From the NCBI GenBank assembly GCA_964352775.1, contig CAYGTK010000006.1, forward strand, positions 1 through 55,117: a stretch of DNA of 55,117 nucleotides, read 5' to 3'. The notes beneath the pieces are model-generated. The model was not told where the DNA came from. It saw only the letters and a program-made list of their open reading frames with translations, and searched no databases. This document shows, piece by piece, positions 1 to 6,322 of this stretch (the stretch's first letter is position 1; every line of letters starts with the position of its first letter). The position numbers and the translations under genes are program-made. Source of the DNA: CAYGTK01 sp964352775. Lineage in GTDB: Bacteria > Bacteroidota > Bacteroidia > Chitinophagales > CAIOSU01.

Positions 1-197
1 TCTGTAGGAATCATTTCCACATTACGCTGCTCATGAACATCGTGAAGGGTTGATTTTGGTATGGCATATCTTTCATGATAAAAATTTAATACGATTTCTT
101 CATCATCGTATCGCATACCAAAAGCTCCATTTACATACAAAGGATTATAATCTTTTGAATATTTGTATTTGAATTTGAATTTTTTCTCTTTCGACAT
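1..197 (-). CDS. partial small hypothetical protein (N-terminal 65 residues)
   Basis: The gene is cut by the left window edge; 65 codons are visible from an ATG at 195-197. The protein starts with a lysine/tyrosine-rich stretch (MSKEKKFKFKYKYSKDYN), followed by a compact segment containing NGAFGMRYDDEEIVLNF and YAIPKS. There is no signal peptide or membrane segment, so it is probably cytosolic. The NGAxG...EIVxNFYxER pattern resembles small uncharacterised bacterial proteins of DUF3467-like appearance, but I cannot assign it firmly. A 17-base inverted repeat at 234-250 lies just upstream of its start and could be an operator. The IS110 element inserted about 130 bases upstream. The product is real on reading-frame grounds; its function is unknown. 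Confidence 0.55.
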   Translation of the reverse strand, partial: MSKEKKFKFKYKYSKDYNPLYVNGAFGMRYDDEEIVLNFYHERYAIPKSTLHDVHEQRNVEMIPT

Positions 198-233
198 TTG
201 CTTATGCAGTTTTCTTTAATTGAAAGTACTTAC

Positions 234-250
234 TGTTTACTAGGTAAACA
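234..250. repeat. 17-base perfect inverted repeat, possible operator
   Basis: TGTTTAC-TAG-GTAAACA is a perfect 7-base dyad with a 3-base centre. It sits 37 bases upstream of the ATG of the minus-strand gene at 197, a position typical of a repressor operator. No T-run follows it, so it is not an obvious terminator. The regulatory role is inferred from position only. Confidence 0.4.
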
Positions 251-366
251 ATAAATACGTGAAAATAGTGTGAATAGTTAATTTTTATTGTCTGCTACAG
301 CATACAACATTCCCCAACTCCCCGCTAGCGCGCATTCTATGATAAATACAAATTTCAGTTGCTTAA

Positions 367-1347
367 TTAAGTAGCAAATTTAGCTAATGGTACAAAAGGA
401 GTTCCTCTGTTAACTACAGCTACTATTCGGTGAAGTAATTTATTCCTGATGGCGTTCATTATCAGCATGCCGTTCTTTCCCTCGGCTTTCTTTCTCTCGT
501 AGTAGATCCTGATTTCGGCGTCGTGCCGCTTGGCATTGAGTGCCCCCATATTGAGTATCGATTTCATCTTCTTATTGGCAAATGGACTAACCCTGCTTCG
601 ACCTTTGATACTGGTTCCCGAACTGTATTCAAAGGGTGCTACCCCACAATAGCAGGCCAGTTTCCTGGCATCTTTGAACTGGGTGAAACATCGTGTTACC
701 ACCAATAGGTTAGCGGCTATCTGTGGCCCAACGCCTGGTACCGAGTTGAGTAGCCTATAGTGCTTGTCTAGTTGCTCATCGCTCTTTATAAGTGCGGTGA
801 TCTTGTTGTCCATCTCCGCTATTTCTTTGTTTATTGCGTTGATGGCCTTTGTATTGCTGGGTACTAGTTTCTTGCTAATGAAGTCGGCACATTCCTTGGC
901 CGGTATCTTTAGCAAGCCCTTAGCCTTGAGGAGCCTGTCGCGGTTGTTTAGCAACAGTTTGAGTTCCATCAGTTTCTCATCGGGCAGAGAATACAGTTCC
1001 AGCTCATCCTTAAATCGAAGGGCGAATCGTGCGATAGAACGGGCATCGGCCTTATCGCTCTTACCCCTCTGTAAGCCTAGCGACCGTTTAATGACCAGAG
1101 CGGGAACTAAGCTGTAGTCGATTTTTTTGCTGGCCAAAAATGTACAGAGTGGCATGGTATAAACGCCTGTGTGTTCCATGCAATAGAGGCTGGGCTGTTT
1201 GCCCACCCACTTGCGTAATAAGCTAAAGCCCTTGCTAGTATTGTCGAACTTGGCATATTCAACACCTTCCGAAGAGCCAGTCATGACACAAACATCTAGG
1301 GTGTTCTTTGATACATCGATACCTACGAACTGGACGTGGTTTTTCAT
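367..1347 (-). CDS. IS110-family transposase (RNA-guided recombinase type)
   Basis: This 326-residue protein has the two IS110 domains. The N-terminal RuvC-like DEDD domain shows Asp11 (GIDVSK), Glu58 (MEHTGVY), and Asp98 and Asp101 (GKSDKADA). A coiled-coil linker around residues 120-190 leads to a C-terminal transposase domain with a helix-hairpin-like VPGVGPQIA at about 202-210 and the nucleophile region YSSGTS (Ser241/242), followed by GRSRVS and NKKMKSIL. In characterised members such as IS621, this protein binds a bridge RNA that pairs with target and donor DNA. All catalytic residues and the usual length are present, so the enzyme is probably active. Its promoter is expected to form at the joined ends of the excised circle, because no -7 box is seen directly upstream. 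Confidence 0.95.
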   Translation of the reverse strand: MKNHVQFVGIDVSKNTLDVCVMTGSSEGVEYAKFDNTSKGFSLLRKWVGKQPSLYCMEHTGVYTMPLCTFLASKKIDYSLVPALVIKRSLGLQRGKSDKADARSIARFALRFKDELELYSLPDEKLMELKLLLNNRDRLLKAKGLLKIPAKECADFISKKLVPSNTKAINAINKEIAEMDNKITALIKSDEQLDKHYRLLNSVPGVGPQIAANLLVVTRCFTQFKDARKLACYCGVAPFEYSSGTSIKGRSRVSPFANKKMKSILNMGALNAKRHDAEIRIYYERKKAEGKNGMLIMNAIRNKLLHRIVAVVNRGTPFVPLAKFAT

Positions 1348-1375
1348 ACCTTTAGTTTTAACATTAATAATGTGT

Positions 1376-1510
1376 CGTTCAGCATTAATGCCTTTAATGG
1401 GTCTCTAGCCCGATATTCTATTGAATGCCTGATCGACGAAGTGACAGGGGACTGATGCGCCAGATAGGACTCTATTCCTTGCGAGCGTGTTAGTTCACCC
1501 CTGTCATTTC
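1376..1510 (-). ncRNA. candidate IS110 bridge RNA (structural core)
   Basis: This is the non-coding left end of the element, read in transposase orientation. First comes a perfect 9-base stem (TGACAGGGG at 1498-1506, CCCCTGTCA at 1442-1450) enclosing an internal loop and a small apical hairpin. A second stem follows (GGCATT at 1423-1428, AATGCT at 1381-1386, one G-U pair) enclosing another loop with a GGG/CCC apical stem. The first loop carries CACGCTCGC on its 5' side and CTGGCGC on its 3' side, which match the reconstructed target. The second carries ATAGAAT and TTAAAGGC, which match the element's own ends. Two loops in target-then-donor order is the known bridge RNA layout. The exact RNA ends are not determined. 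Confidence 0.65.
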
Positions 1511-1545
1511 TTAAGTTAATCTTTTAGCTTCTGCTAATCTAAAGG

Positions 1546-1560
1546 CGAGCTTGAAGCTCG
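1546..1560. repeat. palindrome at the IS110 insertion boundary
   Basis: CGAGCTT-G-AAGCTCG is a perfect 7-base dyad abutting the predicted left end of the IS110 element. It provides the left half of the reconstructed insertion site and looks like part of a REP-type repeat interrupted by the insertion; the other half (CTAGCGC run, 325-331) lies at the far end of the element. Confidence 0.5.
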
Positions 1561-1860
1561 TGACTACGAAACATAAAAGCCAAGGTTGTAGTGAGCGGGA
1601 GGTTACGACCAGTCGAACTATGGAGTGCCGAGCGATGGACGGTGTTCCCTTCACGGCCCTGCACCCTTCGACTATTCCGCTACGCTGCATGCTCAGGATG
1701 ACCTATGCTTTTTTGTATGTAATAACGAGCACCCCGCGTGAGGGATAGTAGTGGCACCCCACAGCCCTTCGACTGCTGCGCGTTGCTTCGCGCTCAGGAC
1801 GGCAGGCTAAGGCGAGGAGTATAGCGGATAGCCCGACCCCTAGGGACACGCCCACCTTTC
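1561..1860. repeat. cluster of palindromic intergenic repeats, no gene
   Basis: No credible gene lies between the IS element and 1941. The stretch is a mosaic of short G+C-rich repeats. Two 35-base units (1664-1698 and 1765-1799) both begin CCCTTCGACT and end GCTCAGGA; the second contains a GCGCG/CGCGC hairpin. The blocks around 1741-1760 (AGGGATAGTAGTGGCACCCC) and 1811-1855 (AGTATAGCGGATAGCCCGAC) look like interspersed intergenic repeats I associate with Bacteroidota genomes, though that is recollection rather than a search. They may act as transcription-end or mRNA-stability elements and as landing sites for IS110. Confidence 0.55.
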
Positions 1861-1940
1861 AATTATAACAGTAACACACGAGTTATTATATTTAGTAACG
1901 GCGATAGAAAAACCGACCATCAAGAAATACAAGATAAGCC

Positions 1941-2459
1941 ATGAGAGTAACTAAACTGATACTGTTATTGGGCATCGTAATAATTGGGTGTACAAACACG
2001 AACGCTAACGAAGTAGAGCAGCAAGAAAGTGAAGCGGTACAAACGGAAAAGGAACCTTCTACAGATCAACAGATAGCTACCTTTTTAACCTTCCAAAAGA
2101 ATGATGCCGAACAGGCCATGAACTTTTACATAAGCTTGTTTGATAACTCAAAGGTTATTTACCTTAAACGCTGGGGAGCTGAAGGCCCAGGGAAAGAAGG
2201 CACCATAATGCATGCCACCTTTGAACTGAATGGACAACGATTTATGTGTAGCGATAGCCCACCTATACACGATTGGGATTTTTCGCCAGCAGTATCTAAT
2301 TACGTTGACTGTAAAGAGGAACGTGAATTGGATGCCTTATTCTCAAAATTGGCTGAAAATGGACAGGTAACCATGCCACTGGGTAATTATGGGTTCAGTC
2401 AAAAATTTGGATGGGTAATTGACCAGTTCGGTGTTTCGTGGCAATTGAATTGGCAGTGA
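1941..2459 (+). CDS. PhnB-like VOC-family lipoprotein
   Basis: The 172-residue protein begins with a lipoprotein signal (MRVTKLILLLGIVIIGC, Cys17 as the lipid-bearing residue), then an acidic Glu/Gln-rich linker to about residue 45. A vicinal-oxygen-chelate fold of the PhnB / 3-demethylubiquinone-methyltransferase-like type follows: IATFLTFQKNDAEQAMNFY, then FELNGQRFMCSD and the C-terminal FGWVIDQFGVSWQLNW, which is the family hallmark. PhnB-like proteins are usually cytosolic and about 140 residues long; here the domain is tethered to a membrane, probably on the periplasmic or outer face. The substrate is unknown. It stands alone, downstream of the repeat block. The family assignment is firm; the export is read directly from the lipobox. 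Confidence 0.85.
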   Translation: MRVTKLILLLGIVIIGCTNTNANEVEQQESEAVQTEKEPSTDQQIATFLTFQKNDAEQAMNFYISLFDNSKVIYLKRWGAEGPGKEGTIMHATFELNGQRFMCSDSPPIHDWDFSPAVSNYVDCKEERELDALFSKLAENGQVTMPLGNYGFSQKFGWVIDQFGVSWQLNWQ

Positions 2460-2523
2460 GCTTCCATCACAAAGCTTAAATTTTCTACTCCTTCATTACC
2501 TAACTATCCCGTAGTTTTAAGCT

Positions 2524-2796
2524 ATGGATAAGCCTAGTATTTGGTTGCGGGGGGTGTTTGCTATGCTGCTGGTGCCAATTTGTTTTGTATTGGCGGCGGG
2601 GTTAAGCCTCTTTTTTATCCCTGATAATGAGGGTTTTGCTGGCGCTGCTACGGTGGCTATGAGTGGTTTGGGGGGGGCGTTTTTAGGCTTGCTTGGGGGT
2701 ATTGTGCTTTCTGCTCAGTTACCTAAAAAGCTTTTGGTACGGGCCAATTACGTACTGCTTGTAGTGGTAATAGTGTTAGTAGCTTTATTTACCTAA
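2524..2796 (+). CDS. small integral membrane protein, three predicted TM segments
   Basis: The 90-residue protein has three hydrophobic stretches: about residues 9-31, 39-64 (glycine-rich, GLGGAFLGLLGGIVLSA) and 71-88. The only charged loop is QLPKKLLVR between the second and third segments, which would sit in the cytoplasm. I do not recognise a family. It lies 64 bases after the PhnB-like lipoprotein gene on the same strand and is tail-to-tail with the gene ending at 2914. The ATG at 2524 is the only plausible start. Its codon use is slightly more G-rich than that of its neighbours. Function unknown. Confidence 0.6.
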   Translation: MDKPSIWLRGVFAMLLVPICFVLAAGLSLFFIPDNEGFAGAATVAMSGLGGAFLGLLGGIVLSAQLPKKLLVRANYVLLVVVIVLVALFT

Positions 2797-2913
2797 AAGT
2801 ATAACAAAGACAATGCCCATGATGGGAATAACAGCCCAGCCGTGCCGCCTAAGATAATTACCAAACCTGCTGATAAAGTAAAGCTTTAATGGCAGTGAAT
2901 TTTGGGTACTGAC

Positions 2914-3294
2914 CTATTCCTTGTTAAATATCCAACCATTAAGGCCCACTACTTCGCCTATGTCTATGGCCTCTCTAATTTCCACTACTCTGAGTCCAAA
3001 GCCAGGTATCTTTAAGAGTACCTGCAGCATGTTTGCTTTTGGGTATATCTTTATTTTTTTGATGATACCTGCTTTGCCACCACCTCTTTTTTCTAGGTAG
3101 CTTTTGGGTTCGCCGCCTGACCAGATAAACTGAAATCGGCCGTAAGGGGTTTTTCCATAGCCCAGTTTTAGCTCATCGCCGATTTTTATGGTGAACGAAG
3201 TGTCTTTATAGGTTACGGTTACTGAGTCAAGTTTTTCTGCAGCATATATGCCTGTGCTAAGTAGAGTGATAACTAGGATGATAAGTGGTCTCAT
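2914..3294 (-). CDS. exported hypothetical protein
   Basis: Starting from the ATG at 3292-3294, the protein has 126 residues and a clear signal peptide (MRPLIILVITLLSTGIYAAE). An upstream in-frame start six codons earlier is possible but would place extra polar residues before the signal. The mature part is rich in Lys, Gly and beta-prone segments (VTVTYKDTSFTIKIGDELKL, then KIKIYPKANMLQVLLKIPG). No cysteines, lipobox or sorting domain are seen. It probably folds as a small periplasmic beta protein. It is not recognisable as a known family, and there is no operon partner: the DUF1801 gene upstream lies 49 bases away on the same strand. Confidence 0.65.
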   Translation of the reverse strand: MRPLIILVITLLSTGIYAAEKLDSVTVTYKDTSFTIKIGDELKLGYGKTPYGRFQFIWSGGEPKSYLEKRGGGKAGIIKKIKIYPKANMLQVLLKIPGFGLRVVEIREAIDIGEVVGLNGWIFNKE

Positions 3295-3343
3295 ATTTGT
3301 CAGTTGATACATAATTAATGTAAAGGTACTATTGTACTTGAGT

Positions 3344-3700
3344 TTATTGATTTTTTTTTGCTTGAGCTAAAGCTTCATCAAGCACCTCTGTTATCACGTT
3401 CACAGGTATATCATTACTTGGGTTAATAGGCAATATCTTCATGCGCTTGCGGCTACCTGCTTGTAGTTGGGGGTGCTGCATTAGGTTGCCATTTACTAAT
3501 AGAATGTAGGGCTGGTTGGTTTTTTTATCCGTCCACAAGTAGCAGAGGGCTTTGCCTTGGTAGCAGAAGCAGGGCATACCGTATTTGGTGCAGGCAGTTA
3601 GTTCGCTATGGTGTGCTAAAATGATGTCGCGCAGGGCAAGTAGGCAGCTTTTATTGAGTTCTGTTTGGTTCAGGTAAAAGTGGTCGGGCTCTTGTGGCAT
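3344..3700 (-). CDS. DUF1801 (YdhG-like) domain protein
   Basis: From the ATG at 3698-3700 the product is 118 residues and begins MPQEPDHFYLNQTELNKS, which agrees with how the family usually starts. A TTG 36 bases upstream is in frame but unlikely. Family features are CLLALRDIILAHHSELTA, the KYGMPCFCYQGKALCYLW core and a C-terminal amphipathic helix with LDEALAQAKK. DUF1801 proteins adopt an alpha/beta fold and are mostly uncharacterised; some annotations link them to iron or DNA handling, but nothing here shows a substrate. It is transcribed divergently from the AlkB-like gene, with 49 bases between the start codons, so the two may share a regulatory region. Confidence 0.85.
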   Translation of the reverse strand: MPQEPDHFYLNQTELNKSCLLALRDIILAHHSELTACTKYGMPCFCYQGKALCYLWTDKKTNQPYILLVNGNLMQHPQLQAGSRKRMKILPINPSNDIPVNVITEVLDEALAQAKKNQ

Positions 3701-3749
3701 TTGGCTAATGTAGTAAGCTAGTTTCCAATTTACCAATTATCTTCCCAGC

Positions 3750-4349
3750 ATGGATCTGTTCAATCACCAAGCTACTAACTTGCTGCCTTACGATGGCGAG
3801 GTGGTGTATTATGGTATGGTGATGAATAGCTACCAAGCTTCTACCTATTTAGATATACTGCTTAGCACCATTGCTTGGCGAAATGATGAGGCCAAAATGT
3901 TTGGCAAACATTACATCACCAAACGCAAAGTGGCCTGGTATGCTGAAGAAGAATACAGCTATAGCTACAGCAACACTACCCGCCAAGCATTACTGTGGAC
4001 ACCCGAACTGCTAACCTTGAAAAAACTTGCGGAGGAAACCACTGGGGCTACCTACAATTCGTGCTTGCTGAACTTGTATCACGATGGTAACGAGGGCATG
4101 GCCTACCATAGCGATGATGAGAAGGCATTGGCTAGAGATAAGTCTATTGCTTCCTTAAGTTTTGGGGCCGAGCGGCGTTTTCTATTTAAGCATAAGCGTA
4201 CAAGTGATAAGGTAGAAACACTGCTACAAAGCGGAAGTTTGCTAGAAATGAAAGGAGCAACCCAAACCAACTGGCTGCATAGACTACCACCTACTAAAAA
4301 GGTAACAAGGCCAAGAGTCAATTTGACTTTTCGAAAGATGATGGTTTGA
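3750..4349 (+). CDS. AlkB-like 2-oxoglutarate/Fe(II) dioxygenase
   Basis: The 199-residue protein carries the complete AlkB-type active site. The Fe(II) ligands are His120 and Asp122 (AYHSDDE) and His177 (NWLHRLP); the 2-oxoglutarate-binding signature is Arg189-x-Asn191-x-x-x-Arg195 (PRVNLTFR). The substrate-side loop PRQALLW-type segment appears as TTRQALLW, and LNLYHDGNEGM is typical of the ALKBH2/3-like subfamily. These enzymes oxidatively remove alkyl groups such as 1-methyladenine and 3-methylcytosine from DNA or RNA. Length and motifs are normal. It is transcribed alone, divergent from the DUF1801 gene. Nucleic-acid repair is a confident role; the preferred substrate cannot be read from the sequence. 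Confidence 0.93.
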   Translation: MDLFNHQATNLLPYDGEVVYYGMVMNSYQASTYLDILLSTIAWRNDEAKMFGKHYITKRKVAWYAEEEYSYSYSNTTRQALLWTPELLTLKKLAEETTGATYNSCLLNLYHDGNEGMAYHSDDEKALARDKSIASLSFGAERRFLFKHKRTSDKVETLLQSGSLLEMKGATQTNWLHRLPPTKKVTRPRVNLTFRKMMV

Positions 4350-4464
4350 AGTAGATAAGGCACTTTAGACCATAACCTGTTGGCGTTTAACGGGTAACAA
4401 TTCGCACTATTTATACACTATTAAGGGGAAGGCTGTGTTCCGAATTCACCCTATCTTTAGGCCG

Positions 4465-5121
4465 ATGAAATGCTTCCTATTTATTATCGCTTTATGGCCC
4501 ATGATACTCTGCGCCCAGTTGCCTGAAAAGGCACTTTGGGTAGAGGTGGCAGGCGGTGGCGGTTCAGGCGTGTGGACGCATAATAAAGGCACTAGCAGCA
4601 ACGGACAATTCAATACCGAAGGCTGGGAGCGTAGCCATAGCAGCGCCTTTGTAAATACGGAGTTCAACGTAGCGTTCAGATACAGAAGGTGGACCGTGGG
4701 GCTGGGCGGAACCTACGACATGTTCTTAGATAGAACCATATACGCAGCCGACCATAGCGACAACAACCCTAACCTTATCTTATTTGCCGAGAATAATTTT
4801 CTACGCTTGAACAGGGTATATCTTATTGGGGGCTACAACATCGTTCACAAGCCTAAATACCGAATGGGGCCACAGGTAAAAATGGGACGCTTTTGGGAGA
4901 ACAGCATTCACCCTGATAAAGCCAATTTTAAACGATTTTTTACTTGGGAAGTGGCTATTGATAATGAAGTACAACTGGCTAAGCGATTTGTGCTAGCCCT
5001 TCGTCCCCATTATGTGAGCTACATTATTTATCCTGAAAACCGAGTAAGCAAAAGCGAACGCCATCGCATTTTCGACTTCGGGATGGTAATTGGTTTACGA
5101 ATCAATTTATTCGAAAAATGA
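4465..5121 (+). CDS. predicted outer-membrane beta-barrel-like protein
   Basis: The ATG at 4465 gives 218 residues with a signal peptide (MKCFLFIIALWPMILCAQ); an in-frame GTG ten codons earlier would bury it. The mature protein alternates short polar and aromatic beta-strands (FNVAFRYRRWTVGLGGTYDM, VYLIGGYNI, MVIGLRINLFEK) and ends with an amphipathic strand, as in small outer-membrane barrels. It is the first gene of an operon: its stop overlaps the ATG of the ApbE gene (ATGA). In other bacteria this position before apbE-DUF4266-DUF3570 is often taken by a thioredoxin-family protein (recollection), which this is not. No specific family recognised. Confidence 0.7.
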   Translation: MKCFLFIIALWPMILCAQLPEKALWVEVAGGGGSGVWTHNKGTSSNGQFNTEGWERSHSSAFVNTEFNVAFRYRRWTVGLGGTYDMFLDRTIYAADHSDNNPNLILFAENNFLRLNRVYLIGGYNIVHKPKYRMGPQVKMGRFWENSIHPDKANFKRFFTWEVAIDNEVQLAKRFVLALRPHYVSYIIYPENRVSKSERHRIFDFGMVIGLRINLFEK

Positions 5122-6116
5122 GAGGGATACTGCTCATATCGTCCCTCCTGTTCTCCCTAGGTGTTTGGGCAGCTCCGCAGTCTTTCAGCAAGACCTTACT
5201 GCTTATGGGTAGCCGCTTTGACATTACCGTGGTGCAAGAAAACCAAGCTGATGCCGATAAAGCCTTTGAGGTGGCTATTGAAGAAATAGCAAGAATTGAA
5301 AACCTGATTTCTAGCTGGAAAACTACTTCTGAAACAGCCCAGATAAACTACAATGCAGGAATAGCTCCAGTAAAGGTTAGTGAAGAGTTGTTCCAATTAA
5401 TAAGCCGCTGTCAAAAAGTAGCAGCTACCACAAGTGGGGCATTCGACATCACCTTTGCGGGCATGGACAAGCTCTGGCATTTTGATGGCACAATGAAGGA
5501 ATTGCCTTCGGCGGAAGCTATCAAAAAGTCCATTTCTACAGTTGATTATCAGAAGATACAAGTAAACAAAGAACTGATGACAGTTTTCCTTCCTGAAAAG
5601 GGAATGAAGATAGGTTTTGGTGCTATTGGTAAAGGATATGCTGCCAACCAAGCCAAGGTCAAGCTTTTAGAATGGGGTATTGAAAATGGCATTGTTAACG
5701 CTGGTGGCGACTTAATTGCTTGGGGAAGCGATGAAAATGGCGAACCTTGGAAGCTGGCGGTCAGTCATCCCGATGGGCGAGAGAAGGTATTGGCCTGGCT
5801 ACAAATAAGCGGACAGGCAGTAGTTACTTCAGGTAATTATGAGAAATTCGTAGAGTTGGATGGTGAGCGCTACAGCCATATTATTGACCCTAGAACGGGC
5901 TATCCAAGTGCTGGCTTAGCAAGTGTGACCATCATTTGCCCCAATGCAGAATTAGCTGATGCTTTGGCCACTGCCGTATTTGTGTTGGGAGCTGAAGAAG
6001 GGCTTGCCTTAATAGAGCAACTGAAAGGTATTGAATGTATGCTGGTAAAAGCCGATAAGGAATTAAAGAACTCAAGCGGAGTAGCTATGCTGTATTACGG
6101 AAACCAAAAACCATGA
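5118..6116 (+). CDS. apbE: FAD:protein FMN transferase (ApbE family)
   Basis: The 332-residue protein has a signal peptide (cleavage near AAPQ, residue 19) and the ApbE fold: LLLMGSRFDITVV, SGAFDITFAGM, the nucleotide-binding IGFGAIGKGYAANQ, NAGGDLIAWG, HIIDPRTGYP and the Mg-binding C-terminal region ADALATAVFVLG. ApbE enzymes cleave FAD and attach FMN covalently to a Thr or Ser of exported flavoproteins, or act as FAD pyrophosphatases. There is no lipobox cysteine, so the enzyme is probably periplasmic. The start overlaps the upstream stop by 4 bases, and its own stop overlaps the DUF4266 start. No obvious flavinylation target (FMN_bind domain) is encoded nearby, so the acceptor is unclear. 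Confidence 0.93.
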   Translation: MRGILLISSLLFSLGVWAAPQSFSKTLLLMGSRFDITVVQENQADADKAFEVAIEEIARIENLISSWKTTSETAQINYNAGIAPVKVSEELFQLISRCQKVAATTSGAFDITFAGMDKLWHFDGTMKELPSAEAIKKSISTVDYQKIQVNKELMTVFLPEKGMKIGFGAIGKGYAANQAKVKLLEWGIENGIVNAGGDLIAWGSDENGEPWKLAVSHPDGREKVLAWLQISGQAVVTSGNYEKFVELDGERYSHIIDPRTGYPSAGLASVTIICPNAELADALATAVFVLGAEEGLALIEQLKGIECMLVKADKELKNSSGVAMLYYGNQKP

Positions 6117-6322
6117 GGAAGGCAGTAGTAATATTGGTAGTGGTGTTTGGTCTTTCGGCTTGTACGGCAGTTAAACCATACGAGCGTGCCCGTCTTAACG
6201 ATGAGGATATGGAGTTGCGCAACCGCAAGGAAGAGGCATATGAGATAAATGCAGGTACTTATCGTGAAGGTGCATCAGGTGCCAATGGCGGAAAAGCGGG
6301 GGGTGGATGCGGCTGCAACTAA
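6113..6322 (+). CDS. DUF4266-domain lipoprotein with C-terminal GGGCGCN
   Basis: This tiny protein of 69 residues has a lipobox (VFGLSAC, Cys17). The mature chain contains VKPYERARLNDEDMELRNR and ends in GANGGKAGGGCGCN. The PYERxxLxxxxM segment and the Gly-rich tail with two cysteines are the DUF4266 signature. The start overlaps apbE by 4 bases and the 3' end overlaps the DUF3570 gene by 16 bases, so all three must be co-translated. DUF4266, DUF3570 and ApbE recur together in Bacteroidota and Proteobacteria (recollection), but the function of the unit is not known to me. The terminal Cys-Gly-Cys could bind a metal or be modified; that is inference. Confidence 0.9.
   Translation: MRKAVVILVVVFGLSACTAVKPYERARLNDEDMELRNRKEEAYEINAGTYREGASGANGGKAGGGCGCN

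Larger units (their letters stand above)
330..1546 (-). mobile_element. IS110-family insertion sequence (IS110 group)
   Basis: A complete element read on the minus strand: left end near 1546, a non-coding stretch of about 200 bases, the transposase, then a short right end. The boundaries come from guide matching rather than terminal repeats, since IS110 elements have none. A GC core at 1545-1546 is followed inward by CTTTAG, which pairs with a guide in the putative bridge RNA. On the other side ATAGAAT (334-340) matches the other donor guide, followed by a GCGCGC run (328-333) in which the second GC core must lie. The end is therefore ambiguous by 2 bases either way, giving an element of about 1.21 kb. 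The long non-coding end upstream of the transposase marks the IS110 rather than the IS1111 group. The reading frame is intact. Confidence 0.7.

Noticed and set aside
764..1117. 117-codon frame antisense to the IS110 transposase
   Set aside because: Serine/leucine-rich shadow of a well-supported gene on the other strand.
1551..1748. 65-codon plus-strand frame in the repeat block
   Set aside because: It lies entirely in palindromic repeats, has unusual composition and no promoter; the repeats explain the open frame.
2785..2913. 43-codon minus-strand frame directly after the TAG of the 2914-3294 gene (possible readthrough, membrane-like peptide ending GIVFVILLGK)
   Set aside because: It has no ATG, GTG or TTG near its beginning and overlaps the end of the plus-strand membrane protein gene. 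It could be a degraded gene tail, but one copy is not enough to claim it.
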